Assembly (NCBI GenBank): GCA_016745055.1
Contig: JADGDF010000032.1
Coordinates: 1 to 33,243 of the forward strand
Source: Thiotrichaceae bacterium
GTDB lineage: Bacteria; Pseudomonadota; Gammaproteobacteria; Beggiatoales; Beggiatoaceae
Length of the DNA: 33,243 bases
Reading direction: 5' to 3'
The translations under genes were made by a program, and so were the position numbers. Positions 16,449 through 25,597 of this stretch are shown piece by piece (the first letter of the stretch is position 1; every line of letters begins with the position of its first letter). The notes under the pieces were generated by a model, which was not told where the DNA came from, did not search any database, and saw nothing but the letters and a program-made list of their open reading frames with translations.

Positions 16449-19400
16449 ATGAATAGGTTATTTCTATTTTTAGTGATTTTATGGTCGAGTTCATCGATCT
16501 GGGCAGAAGAAGCTTGTAATTCAAGCGAATGTCGCTATACCGTGCAACTTGATAAGACTGGTGCTTACGTTGCTTTTGTCACATTACCTGACGGTCAAAA
16601 GGAAGGTATGTGGAGTTTATTGATTAATCAATCACGACAAAATCCATATTACGTAAACGGATTTTGGGCAGGTATGCCTATTAAGGAAAACAAAGAACAA
16701 TCCAGTTGGATAGGATTTTCTTTGGATAAATCGAGTTCTATTCAGTTTACTCCCCATAACTGGACAAATTTTAACTCCCCTTTGACTATGCAAATTGACA
16801 AAGGTTTGGGGGACAGTCGAACACTCATGTACGGCCCTGTAGAGTTAATATCAGAACAAAAGAAAACCATATCTTTATCTGAGCCAGGCTTTTACATTGC
16901 CATGTTACAAACTCAGCTAAATGCGCCAAGAACTTACTCAACCCTTTCCTTAGAAGGTGATAGGCTTTATGGAGGCGTTGTTGGAGGTTGGCTCGATAGT
17001 TATACAGGTAAGTCTTATGGGGCGTTTGCAATTGATTCTCCACAACAAGCAGAGTTTTTGTTATATTTTGGGGATACCTTTGGCAGGGAAGGTTCAGGAA
17101 AACCAAATTTGGAGGTTTTTTATCAACATAGTGATGGGAAACAAGAGTTTTACTGGAAAGCGCCTGGGGTAAAATATACGCCTAAAGCCTCAACAACCAA
17201 CTTACCTATTCCCGATAATGCAAGTTGGGCTGAAACTGTTGAATTTCTGCATGAAGGCGATAATCCTCTTCAAACGTCTTATGTAGATGAAAATGGAAAT
17301 ACTGTTCCTCTAAATATTGTACCAAATTCTGCTGCTATTATTGTGGGGAAGGTTGTAGACTCTTATGGTAATCCACTACCAGATGTGAAAATCAGTGTAG
17401 AAAATTGTGCTGAATGTGGTCAAACATTAACTGCCGGAGAAGGCAGCTTTGTTGCTAAAGGAGAATTTTTACTTGCTGTTCAAGGGCCTGGTAAATGGAA
17501 CTTAAAATACGAAAAAGAAGGGTATATTGCCCTTGAAAAATTTGTACAAGTGCCTTGTGAAAAATCTATTACGCGAGCTAATATTAGAGCGTTAGTTAAG
17601 ATTGAAGAAGGTGAAGGACTTAGACCGCAAGCGGCAGGAAGTTCTGCTTCTGGTGGTGTGGTAAGTGATGTCGCAGGTAAAAGGCAAGCAAAATTGTTTT
17701 TTCCGCCAGGTACGCAAGCGACCATGGTTTTACCTAACTGTTCTGAACAAAAGTTAGATGAACTTAATGTGAGTGTTACCGAATATACACAAGGTGATCC
17801 AGGGGTAGAAGGTGAGTCTACAGGTATGCCTTTTGAGTTACCAGGGGGAACAGGCTATACCTACGCTGTAGAGTTTTCGGTTGAAGAAGCGGAAAAAGCA
17901 AATGCTCGAGAAGTCAAATTTAATCAACCTGTTCTTGTTTATGTTGACAATTTTCTAGGCTTTCCTGTGGGTGCTCCTGTACCATCAGGTTACTATGACT
18001 ATAACTTGGAAAATTGGGTACCTTCTGATAATGGTTATGTTGTAAATATCATAGGAAATGATGGTAGAGGACAGCCTGAACTTGATACAGGGGGTACCAA
18101 TATTACTTTCAGTAATGAAGAAAAACAACAAATTGTTACTTGGTATAGTAATGAAGGCTGGTTTAAAAATCGTCAGGGCAAAGAATTTTGGAGAATTCCG
18201 GTCACTCATTTTTCTCCTTTTGACTTTAATTATCCACGCGTTCCATCCCCTGATGCAGAAGACCCTGATGTACCAGAAGCAACTGATAACGATAAAAATG
18301 AGGAAGACCCTTGTGAGCAAGAAGGTTGCATTATTGAAGCCCAAAACCAAGTGTTAGGCGAACAATTACCTGTTGTTGGTACGCCTTTTACTTTAAATTA
18401 TCGCAGTAACCGCGTTCCTGGACGAAAAGCTGCTTATTCTTTGGATATTCCTTTACGTAAAGATTCCTTGCCTGAAAGTTTAAAACGCATTCGGTTGGAA
18501 ATAAACATTGCAGGGCGACGCACGATTGAAGAAATCTTTTGTAATGAACAAAATCCTAATGTCGAAAAGTGCGAAAATCCCGCGCCATCCATTTATTATT
18601 TCGCGTGGGATGGTAAGGATGATTTAGGACGTCCACTACCTGGTAAGCACCAGGCAAATATTAAAATTGACTATTTATACGACGCTTATTATCAGCTACC
18701 TGCCAATGTAGCTAAGAGCTTTGGGCTTGATGGACAAGGGAATTTCAACAGTGAAACGGGAACTATTCGTATACCTGCGCGTCAAGAAATAGCAAAATCC
18801 AAATCTTATCGAAGAGAGCTAGGTGGAATTGATGCAAAATCTTTGATTGGTTTAGGCGGATGGACATTAGATTTTCATCATACCTACGATAGTATTAACA
18901 ATGTTCTCTACGAAGGTCGTGGTAGCCAACGAAGTGTGATGGCAATTCCAAAACCGGAAAAACCACAGCAAAGTCAAGTTTTTGAACCGGAGCCAGAACC
19001 TCAACCAGAGCCACCTCAACCACAAGTTATTGATTTAACTGATAACATGCGTGTTTCTTTTTGTTCACAAACATGTGACACCTTAAATTATTGTGTTGCG
19101 GACTGTGGCAAAGTACTTGTGGGAGCTGCTCGTATTGAGAGTGATGCGCTTCAGTGGATAGGTTCTGAACCAGTCAGCTCATTTAAAGCTGAGAGTGATA
19201 AATCGTTTTTTGGGTTTACAGGACTTTCAAACCATATTTCAGAAACAACGCCAACTAATAAGTGGATTTTAGAACAGACACAATCTGCTTACATTTACGA
19301 GCCACTGGCATTTAATGATTCTCCTAGCCTCAATAGTTTTTTTGCTCCCGAATGGGTAGGAAGCGTAGAAGCGAAAACTTTATATACTACGGGTAAAGCA

Positions 19401-22400
19401 TATTCCAGCGATATTCCAGAAGGTGGAAAGTATGGAACGGGCTACAAAATGGTGATTGTTCGTGGTGAAGGTAAACAAGACGATAGAATCAGCCCAGCAA
19501 TTACTTTGGATATTAACGTTAATGACTCATCTGCATCCGTAGATGCGTCTGCCCAATGTTTAGCTGTGGGTAATGAAACCATCTTCACTGTCATACCACG
19601 TCTTGATCGTAGCTCGCCTCTTTTACAGGAGGTTGCTCCTGTGGAACACATTATCGTGGATTTAGAAGTGGAGGCAAAGAACACACCTCAATGTGCTTCA
19701 TTTAAAGATGAGGTCTTGACGGCTAACAACTTTGCAGTCAATGATTATTTACATCACTTAAATGGGGTAGGACAAAGTGCCAATTCTGGGTGTGAACCGC
19801 GTCGCTACTCATTTTTAGTGAGCATGGATAAACCTTTTCAGTTTAAAGCAAGTAAACAATTTGCGACCCAAGATGAAAATAATCCTAAAGGATATGTTCA
19901 ATATACATTCTCTGTGCGTGGACACAAAAATAGTAGCAATCCAGCCGAATGGCAAGGAAGTTACAAGAAGTTTCATCTAACTTCCACTGATAATACGCGA
20001 GGACGTTTTTCAAGTGTTCGTTCTGGTGGAGCAAGTTGTCCCATCATTGATAATGCTCTAATTTTTACAGGCAAAATTGCTTCCCGAGACGGCGGCCTGT
20101 TATATGAGTTTGAAGGTGGGCTCCACAAGAGAACATTAGACAGTTTGACAGGACAAATTATTTATACGTTTGACTATGACGAAAGAGGATTTTTAATCCG
20201 AGTGACAGACATAGATAATGATGTCACTGTCATTGAAAGGGATAATGAGGGTAATCCTGTCGCAATTGTGTCTCCTTATGGGCAACGTACAAGGCTAACC
20301 TTGAATAAAAATGGTTACTTGACTTCTGTTACTAATGCAGCTAATGAAGTCCATCAGTTAGAGTACACGAACAGTGGCTTACTTGTGCGTTACACTGATC
20401 CGAGAGGATATGCCGAAACCTATGAATATGATGAATTAGGTTTGTTTGTCAGAAATCTTGATGGAATTGGTGGAGGTTATACCGTTACTAGTGAGCAAAG
20501 TGCGGACGGGAGTTACTCCGTTAGTATGAAAACGAGGGGGGGTCGTGAATCAATTTACACGGTAGCTGGAAACATTAGGACAAATGTTACGCCAGATGGA
20601 AGAATCACAAGAGTTGAACAACTTCCTCCTGAAAAAGGGAAAGAACTGACTGATATTACCAGTATTCACAACCCTGATGATACTTATGTGTGGATTGAAG
20701 AAGCGCCTGATGAACGTTTAGCAGGTTTATATGGTTCACCGTCAACCAAAGTAACAGCGATTACAACGCCCAGTGGCTTGAAAGCTGAAATAGTCACAGA
20801 AACCGCAACAGACCCTTTGCCTATTTCTGATGGTTATGATTTATTGAACTTAAAACGCTTGACGCAAAAGATCAAAGTCAATGGCCGTGAGAGTTGGAGT
20901 GCCTTTAACAAGGACGACAATACGATCACAGCAGTGAGTGCGGCTGGTCGAAAAAATGTGTCCTTCTTAGATGACAAAGGGCGTATTGTTAAAGAGCAAG
21001 TTGCTGGTTTTGCGGATACTACGTACAGCTATGATGAACGTGGTCGTCTTGTCATGGTGGCGACAGGGGAAGGGGCTGACTCAAGAACAGCAACGTTAAG
21101 TTACGATGCGCAAGGGAATATAGAAAAAGTTACAGATACATTAGGTCGTTCTGTCAGCTTTGCCTATGATCCTGTGGGTAGAATCACTTCTCAACAACTT
21201 ACTGATGGAAGGCAAATTTTCTACCGTTATGACATGAATGGTAATGTAACCAGCATTACGCCACCGGGTCAGCCTACCCACCATTTTAGTTACAACGGAG
21301 AAAACCTGCAAAGTGAGTATGTGCCTCCTTCTACCGGTTTAAAAACACCGCAAACTCAGTATATTTACAATCTGGATCAACAATTGACCAAAATCACCCG
21401 TCCAGATGGGCAAGACATTGATTTTGCGTATGATGTGACTAAAGGGCGTTTGAATGCGCTTCATACGCCACTTGGCTCATATAGTTATTCCTATGCTGAT
21501 AAAAGTGGTCAACTTACAGGTGTGACTGCTCCAGACGGTAATAATTTACGTTATGAATACGATGGATTTTTACCATTGTCAGTGACTTGGGAAGGAGCAG
21601 TGCAAGGTAATCTTTCTGTGAGTTATGACAATGATTTTAGAGTCACGTCAACTCGCATTAACGGTGAACATGCGGTTAATTATGAATATGATGCAGACAG
21701 TTTATTGGTGAAAGCCGGTGATTTATGGCTCGTGCGTGATCCTGAGAATGGCTTATTAAAAGGCACACAGTTGGGGGGTAAAGAAGGTATTATCACACAG
21801 CGTGCTTATAACCCATTTGGTGAATTAGCAAACGATTCTGCAAGTCATCGTGGGAATGTGTTGTATAGCAACCAATATGCTCGTGATAAATTAGGTCGAA
21901 TTACGCAAAAGGTAGAAGTAATTGAAGGAGTAAGTACAACTTATGCGTACAATTACGATCAAACTGGACGGTTAATCACAGTTACCCAAAATGGTGTAAT
22001 CACAGAACAGTACAGTTACGATGCCAATGGTAACCGTTTGACAGCAAATACTGTGACGCATGGTTCAATGAGTGGTAACTATGATGAGCAAGATCGTTTA
22101 CTGCAATATGGAGATAATGCCTACAATTATACTGCTAATGGCGAATTACTCAGTAAAACTACTCATGGAGCCACTACACGGTACAACTATGATGTACTTG
22201 GTAGTTTGCGTTCAGTTCAATTGCCAGATGGTAAACAGATTGAGTATGTGATTGATGCCAATGGTCGTCGTGTGGGTAAAAAAGTGGATGGCGTATTAAC
22301 TCACGCTTGGTTATATCAAGGTAGTCTCAATCCGATTGCTGAATTAGATGGAAATGGTAATGTTGTTACACGCTTTGTCTATGGAGCAAAAGCCAACGTA

Positions 22401-23219
22401 CCTGATTATCTAATTAAAGAGGGAAATACTTACCGCATTGTCAGTGACCACTTAGGTAGCCCACGTTTGGTGATTGATCTCAATACGGGAACTGTTGTTC
22501 AACGTATGGAGTATGATGCGTTTGGCAATGTTATCTTTGATACGAATCCTGGTTTTCAACCGTTTGGATTTGCAGGTGGTATTTATGATGCTGATACGGG
22601 TTTAGTTCGTTTTGGTGCTAGGGATTATGATGCTGAAATTGGGCGTTGGGCGGCGAAAGAGCCAATTGGTTTTATTAGTGGTAGTTCTAACTTGTATGCG
22701 TATAGCTTTAGCGATCCTGTAAACTGGATAGATATTAATGGATTGTATGCACTACCAGCAGCTCCATTCGTATTAGGAGTTGCTGAAATAGGAACTACAG
22801 CATTGGCAGCTTTAGCAGGAGTCAGTGTTGGCACTATTGCAACAGTTGTTGCTGTGGGAGTAGGGGTATATTTTCTCACTGAATGGGCTATTTATGGGGA
22901 AGAAAGTAATATTGGAAAATTACTTGACAAGTATAATAGAAGACATCCACAAAACTCATATGATTTAGAAAATAACTATTGTCCTATTTCTCCTGCTTAT
23001 GCTGCTAGAAGAGTGGAGCCAATACCTGGAGGGCCAAACAATCCTCCTGGTGAATACCCTGGTCGAGGACAGGGAGGACAGTCATCTGGTGGTAGTAGTG
23101 GTAAAGGTGGGGGTAAAAAACCACCTAGTACTCCCCCTAGAAACTTAGGGCAAGGTGGAGAGGATGCATTCATCCCTGGTGGTGGTGATCCACCTCCTCC
23201 TTTAAACCCATTTCAATAG
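16449..23219 (+). CDS. Giant secreted RHS/YD-repeat protein with variable C-terminal tail
   Basis: A 2256-residue protein. ATG at 16449 follows TTGGAGATATAAC and starts a signal peptide (LFLFLVILWSSSSIWA). The N-terminal ~290 residues are beta-rich and unassigned. Near 296 is a carboxypeptidase-regulatory-like domain (VGKVVDSYGNPLPDVKISV). A Pro/Glu-rich spacer (PEPEPQPEPPQPQ) lies near 860. From about 1240 on there are many YD repeats (YDERGRLV, YDANGNRL, YEYDELG). The RHS core DHLGSPR is at about 2000, with YDAFGN and R.YD...GRW..KEPIGF after it. Past about 2098 the tail is unique: a hydrophobic stretch, then Gly/Pro-rich sequence to GGGDPPPPLNPFQ. RHS proteins commonly build a cage that delivers a C-terminal toxin. 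No known toxin motif or immunity gene was recognised. Confidence 0.9.
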   Translation: MNRLFLFLVILWSSSSIWAEEACNSSECRYTVQLDKTGAYVAFVTLPDGQKEGMWSLLINQSRQNPYYVNGFWAGMPIKENKEQSSWIGFSLDKSSSIQFTPHNWTNFNSPLTMQIDKGLGDSRTLMYGPVELISEQKKTISLSEPGFYIAMLQTQLNAPRTYSTLSLEGDRLYGGVVGGWLDSYTGKSYGAFAIDSPQQAEFLLYFGDTFGREGSGKPNLEVFYQHSDGKQEFYWKAPGVKYTPKASTTNLPIPDNASWAETVEFLHEGDNPLQTSYVDENGNTVPLNIVPNSAAIIVGKVVDSYGNPLPDVKISVENCAECGQTLTAGEGSFVAKGEFLLAVQGPGKWNLKYEKEGYIALEKFVQVPCEKSITRANIRALVKIEEGEGLRPQAAGSSASGGVVSDVAGKRQAKLFFPPGTQATMVLPNCSEQKLDELNVSVTEYTQGDPGVEGESTGMPFELPGGTGYTYAVEFSVEEAEKANAREVKFNQPVLVYVDNFLGFPVGAPVPSGYYDYNLENWVPSDNGYVVNIIGNDGRGQPELDTGGTNITFSNEEKQQIVTWYSNEGWFKNRQGKEFWRIPVTHFSPFDFNYPRVPSPDAEDPDVPEATDNDKNEEDPCEQEGCIIEAQNQVLGEQLPVVGTPFTLNYRSNRVPGRKAAYSLDIPLRKDSLPESLKRIRLEINIAGRRTIEEIFCNEQNPNVEKCENPAPSIYYFAWDGKDDLGRPLPGKHQANIKIDYLYDAYYQLPANVAKSFGLDGQGNFNSETGTIRIPARQEIAKSKSYRRELGGIDAKSLIGLGGWTLDFHHTYDSINNVLYEGRGSQRSVMAIPKPEKPQQSQVFEPEPEPQPEPPQPQVIDLTDNMRVSFCSQTCDTLNYCVADCGKVLVGAARIESDALQWIGSEPVSSFKAESDKSFFGFTGLSNHISETTPTNKWILEQTQSAYIYEPLAFNDSPSLNSFFAPEWVGSVEAKTLYTTGKAYSSDIPEGGKYGTGYKMVIVRGEGKQDDRISPAITLDINVNDSSASVDASAQCLAVGNETIFTVIPRLDRSSPLLQEVAPVEHIIVDLEVEAKNTPQCASFKDEVLTANNFAVNDYLHHLNGVGQSANSGCEPRRYSFLVSMDKPFQFKASKQFATQDENNPKGYVQYTFSVRGHKNSSNPAEWQGSYKKFHLTSTDNTRGRFSSVRSGGASCPIIDNALIFTGKIASRDGGLLYEFEGGLHKRTLDSLTGQIIYTFDYDERGFLIRVTDIDNDVTVIERDNEGNPVAIVSPYGQRTRLTLNKNGYLTSVTNAANEVHQLEYTNSGLLVRYTDPRGYAETYEYDELGLFVRNLDGIGGGYTVTSEQSADGSYSVSMKTRGGRESIYTVAGNIRTNVTPDGRITRVEQLPPEKGKELTDITSIHNPDDTYVWIEEAPDERLAGLYGSPSTKVTAITTPSGLKAEIVTETATDPLPISDGYDLLNLKRLTQKIKVNGRESWSAFNKDDNTITAVSAAGRKNVSFLDDKGRIVKEQVAGFADTTYSYDERGRLVMVATGEGADSRTATLSYDAQGNIEKVTDTLGRSVSFAYDPVGRITSQQLTDGRQIFYRYDMNGNVTSITPPGQPTHHFSYNGENLQSEYVPPSTGLKTPQTQYIYNLDQQLTKITRPDGQDIDFAYDVTKGRLNALHTPLGSYSYSYADKSGQLTGVTAPDGNNLRYEYDGFLPLSVTWEGAVQGNLSVSYDNDFRVTSTRINGEHAVNYEYDADSLLVKAGDLWLVRDPENGLLKGTQLGGKEGIITQRAYNPFGELANDSASHRGNVLYSNQYARDKLGRITQKVEVIEGVSTTYAYNYDQTGRLITVTQNGVITEQYSYDANGNRLTANTVTHGSMSGNYDEQDRLLQYGDNAYNYTANGELLSKTTHGATTRYNYDVLGSLRSVQLPDGKQIEYVIDANGRRVGKKVDGVLTHAWLYQGSLNPIAELDGNGNVVTRFVYGAKANVPDYLIKEGNTYRIVSDHLGSPRLVIDLNTGTVVQRMEYDAFGNVIFDTNPGFQPFGFAGGIYDADTGLVRFGARDYDAEIGRWAAKEPIGFISGSSNLYAYSFSDPVNWIDINGLYALPAAPFVLGVAEIGTTALAALAGVSVGTIATVVAVGVGVYFLTEWAIYGEESNIGKLLDKYNRRHPQNSYDLENNYCPISPAYAARRVEPIPGGPNNPPGEYPGRGQGGQSSGGSSGKGGGKKPPSTPPRNLGQGGEDAFIPGGGDPPPPLNPFQ

Positions 23220-23222
23220 CTA

Positions 23223-23320
23223 GTAGGTCGGGTTAGCCTTCGGGCTTAACTCGACAAAATCTACCATTTCCACAAGTTGGGTTACGGTTTTTGCCCTACA
23301 AAAGCCTAACCCAACCTACA
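23223..23320. repeat. 'GTAGGTCGGGTTA' dispersed repeat, copy A
   Basis: It begins GTAGGTCGGGTTA and ends AAAAGCCTAACCCAACCTACA, with GTTGGGTTACGGTTTTTG in the middle, so the ends are inverted relatives and the whole can fold as two stem-loops. Copies B (23931-24025), C (24675-24762) and a partial D (24877-24955) follow within 2 kb. It starts directly after the RHS stop and may terminate that transcript. Confidence 0.8.
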
Positions 23321-23411
23321 TGGTTTTTTCTAAATTTCTTCCTAAAGTTCTGCTATCTATGTGTTAAAATAAAAAGCGAACTCATTTATGCTTATTCAAG
23401 AGGTATTTTGT

Positions 23412-23666
23412 ATGGATGCTGTTACAGCTAATCATGCCAGCCAACACTTAAATCACCTCATTGGAAAAGTTATTTCTAACGTTGAACCCACTATTATTTG
23501 TAATGATGAAGGTGAAAAAGCCCTTTTAATGTCATTAGATGAATTCAATGCTTGGCAGGAAACGCTTTATTTGTTATCTAACCCTACAAATGCGGAACAT
23601 TTACAAAAATCCATAGCCCAAGCCAAAATGGGAAAAAAACAAGAAAGAGAGTTGATTGAACCGTGA
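23412..23666 (+). CDS. yefM: YefM/Phd-type antitoxin
   Basis: An 84-residue protein. ATG at 23412 (MDAVTANHASQHL) follows AAGAGGTATTTTGT and is preferred to the upstream in-frame ATG at 23388. The sequence shows the Phd/YefM fold: N-terminal DNA-binding region, 'VEPTIICNDEGEKALLMSLDEFNAWQET', then a toxin-binding tail. Such antitoxins repress their own promoter and neutralise the YoeB RNase. Its stop overlaps the toxin start by 4 bases (GTGA at 23663-23666). The gene appears intact, although the toxin is broken. Confidence 0.88.
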   Translation: MDAVTANHASQHLNHLIGKVISNVEPTIICNDEGEKALLMSLDEFNAWQETLYLLSNPTNAEHLQKSIAQAKMGKKQERELIEP

Positions 23667-23930
23667 AACTGATTTTCACCGAGCTTGGCTGGGAAGATTT
23701 ATCTTTGGTTTCAAACTCATGAACGCAAGTTATTAAAGAAAATCAATACTCTCATCCAAGATATTCAAAGAATGCCTTACGAGAGTTCAGGAAAGCCTGA
23801 AGCATTAAAAGCTAATTTATCAGGTTATTGGTCAAGAAGGATTAATGGTGAACATCGATTCATCTACGAAGTCAATAGTTAACAAACCGAATTAACAATT
23901 ATTTCTTGCCGATATCATTATCATAAATAA
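23663..23930 (+). pseudogene. yoeB: YoeB-type toxin, broken by a frameshift and an internal stop
   Basis: From GTG at 23663 the reading is KLIFTELGWED, as in YoeB. One extra T in GAAGATTTATC (about 23692-23700) then moves the frame. The continuation (YLWFQTHERKLLKKIN, then KPEALKANLSGYWSRRINGE and HRFIYEV) is read from the next frame. A TAA at 23880-23882 cuts off the final QTELTIISCRYHYHK, which is still readable to the TAA at 23928-23930 and contains the YoeB-type C-terminal tail with its functional His/Tyr. Two separate lesions argue against a sequencing error and for real decay. Confidence 0.85.
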
Positions 23931-24025
23931 GCGGGTAAATAGGGTTAGTCTAGCATCACCCGACAAAACCTGCCACAAACGTTGGGTTACGGTTTTTGTG
24001 CTACAAAACCCTAACCCAACCTACA
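23931..24025. repeat. 'GTAGGTCGGGTTA' dispersed repeat, copy B
   Basis: The left part is degraded (GCGGGTAAATAGGGTTAG); the right part GTTGGGTTACGGTTTTTGTG and CCCTAACCCAACCTACA closely match copy A. It lies between the two toxin-antitoxin modules, starting right after the yoeB stop. Confidence 0.75.
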
Positions 24026-24121
24026 AAGGGTCTTTCTTTCTCCAAAATTGATTTACGGCAAAGTAACGTTATAATACTTGAAACGCTATTATTTATTGTT
24101 TAATTACGATGAGGAATTATC

Positions 24122-24340
24122 ATGTTACAAACCGTTGAAGCCCTTATTGATAGTAGTGGACAATTCCACTTTTTAGAACCTATTTCATTGACGAAACCCA
24201 CAAGAGCTTTAGTAACATTTTTGTCTGATGAGAATGAGCTACTTTGGATGAAAAATGAAAATGCTCTTTTGAGTGAAGAAGCACTGGGAAAGGATTGGAA
24301 TAGAAAGGAAGAGAATGAGGCGTGGTCACATTTACAGTAG
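24122..24340 (+). CDS. Small antitoxin-like protein partnered with a MazF-type toxin
   Basis: A 72-residue protein; ATG at 24122 follows GATGAGGAATTATC. The N-terminal half (ALIDSSGQFHFLEPISL, TRALVTFLSDE) looks like a swapped-hairpin, AbrB-like antitoxin strand pattern. The C-terminal half ends SEEALGKDWNRKEENEAWSHLQ, the toxin-binding tail of a family often paired with PemK/MazF toxins. It overlaps the toxin start by 19 bases. It is intact, with no in-frame stop. Confidence 0.75.
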   Translation: MLQTVEALIDSSGQFHFLEPISLTKPTRALVTFLSDENELLWMKNENALLSEEALGKDWNRKEENEAWSHLQ

Positions 24341-24658
24341 GTAGCGTTGTTCTGATACCATTTCCGTTTTCAGATTTATCCAGAGCCAAATTACGTCCGG
24401 CACTTGTGATTACGGAGGTTGAGCATAATGACTGGATTTTATGTCAAGTCACAAGCCAAGCCTATTCTGATTCTCAGGCTATCGAAATTTCTAATGACAG
24501 TTTTCAACAAGGTTCACTTCAGAGAATCAGTTATGTAAGTCCGGGCAAATTTTACGGCTCATGCCACACTGATCAGAAAAAATATTGGACAATTAAAACC
24601 TGAAGTGTTGAAACAGATTGTGGAAAAAATCCAATTTATGATTGGTAGTGGTATTTGA
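24322..24658 (+). pseudogene. MazF/PemK-type endoribonuclease toxin, frameshifted
   Basis: GTG at 24322 starts VTFTVGSVVLIPFPFSDLS, then LRPALVITEV, DWILCQVTS and GSLQRISYVSPGK, a clear MazF/PemK core. At GGCAAATTTTACGG (about 24542-24555) the frame is lost and a stop comes at 24601-24603. In the neighbouring frame the expected C-terminus continues as FTAHATLIRKNIGQL and KPEVLKQIVEKIQFMIG to a TGA at 24656-24658. One indel therefore removes the last third. With the yoeB remnant, this is the second dead toxin in 1 kb. Confidence 0.82.
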
Positions 24659-24674
24659 GCTAAAGCATAGCCAA

Positions 24675-24762
24675 GTAGGTCAGGTTAACCTTCAGGTGTA
24701 ACCCGACAAAACCTACAAATGTTGGGTTATGGTTTTTGCGCTGCAAAAGCCTAACCCCACAT
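24675..24762. repeat. 'GTAGGTCGGGTTA' dispersed repeat, copy C
   Basis: It reads GTAGGTCAGGTTAACCTTCAGG, then ACCCGACAAAACCTACAAATG and TTGGGTTATGGTTTTTGCG, to CTAACCCCACATT. It starts 16 bases after the MazF remnant ends. It is followed by CACTTGAGAGAGATATAATT, a flank that is repeated after copy D. Confidence 0.75.
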
Positions 24763-24776
24763 TTATTTCTCCACTT

Positions 24777-24811
24777 GAGAGAGATATAATTGATGTTTAA
24801 TTATCTCTCTC
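24777..24811. other. AT-rich hairpin between repeat copies C and D
   Basis: GAGAGAGATATAATT pairs with TAATTATCTCTCTC with a 2-base bulge, giving a long stem. The surrounding stretch 24763-24970 has no recognisable gene. A short coding-looking tail (AVKELRPQQILANFVIQLG, about 24820-24878) may be a gene scrap of unknown family. Confidence 0.4.
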
Positions 24812-24876
24812 AAACTCTGAAGCAGTAAAAGAACTACGCCCTCAACAGATTCTTGCAAATTTCGTAATTCAGCTAG

Positions 24877-24955
24877 GTAGGTCGGGTTAAGATTCTTGCA
24901 ATACAAAAACCATCACCCAGCATTTTTTTCTTCACTTGAGGAAGATATAATTCTA
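24877..24955. repeat. 'GTAGGTCGGGTTA' repeat, partial copy D with duplicated flank
   Basis: GTAGGTCGGGTTA and CAATACAAAAACCATCACCCAGCA are kept but the centre is deleted. The downstream flank CTTCACTTGAGGAAGATATAATT matches the flank of copy C, so C and D with their flanks are a tandem duplication, one unit shortened. Confidence 0.6.
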
Positions 24956-24970
24956 AAGTAGTAGAAGATT

Positions 24971-25457
24971 ATCACGTCCAGCATGTTAGAACAAATGACC
25001 TTGGACAGGATGGGCAAGACTCGTTCTAACCGCCCCCCCTTCGGGCGTTAAATTGGCTGCAGCGATTCGTAGTCCTTCTGGAACGATTACCAATGCCAGT
25101 GCGGTTTCAACAACAAATGTGTTGTACAACATCCCTGGTTCAATCAATGGCAATAACGACATTGGTTTTGTTAGAATTACCAATCCAGGTAATCATCCAG
25201 TTCAAATCAGGGGAACGTTATATCACATGGATGGCACAGTATTAGGGAGTTCAGATGTTACTTTAATTGACTCGCTGCAACCAGCGAAAACAGAAGGGCT
25301 TTCTATCACGCAACTTGAAACTCTGTTTGGCACAACACCTTGGACAGGGAGAGCGCGTTTGGTTATTACTTCTCCTGCCAACAACATCGAATTGATGATG
25401 ATGGTCAGAACTGAAGGCAATACGTTGACTAATCTAAGTGGTGCTGCGGGGAATTAA
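24971..25457 (+). pseudogene. Broken duplicate of the C-terminal repeats of the secreted protein at 6116-8110
   Basis: It begins with the unit-2 motif (ATC ACG TCC AGC ATG TTA GAA CAA ATG, ITSSMLEQM), then jumps out of frame into the unit-3 motif PWTGWARLVLTAPPSG. It continues to the end of unit 4, finishing TLTNLSGAAGN, almost identical to the original end. The part from 25053 on is an open frame of 134 residues but has no signal peptide, promoter or ribosome site. It arose by duplication followed by deletion between repeats. It could still serve as a gene-conversion donor for the intact gene. Confidence 0.8.
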
Positions 25458-25499
25458 TGTCTTAAATACGTAACAAACCATACTACAACCTCCATCATT

Positions 25500-25522
25500 G
25501 TTCCCAAGCTAAGTTTGGGGAC
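25500..25522. repeat. 23-base imperfect palindrome
   Basis: GTTCCCAAGCTAAGTTTGGGGAC; the arms match at 9 of 11 positions. It resembles, in composition, the palindromic insert at 1973-2095. It lies in the short gap between two pseudogenes. Confidence 0.45.
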
Positions 25523-25597
25523 ATTTAAGAATGATGCATGTATTTGCATATATGAACTTATTGATTCCTTTTCTCCTGTTCTCCTGGTTTTTTTAAT

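Noticed and set aside
17985-18350. 121-residue minus-strand open frame within the RHS gene
   Set aside because: It is antisense to a strong coding sequence, with no ribosome site or domain.
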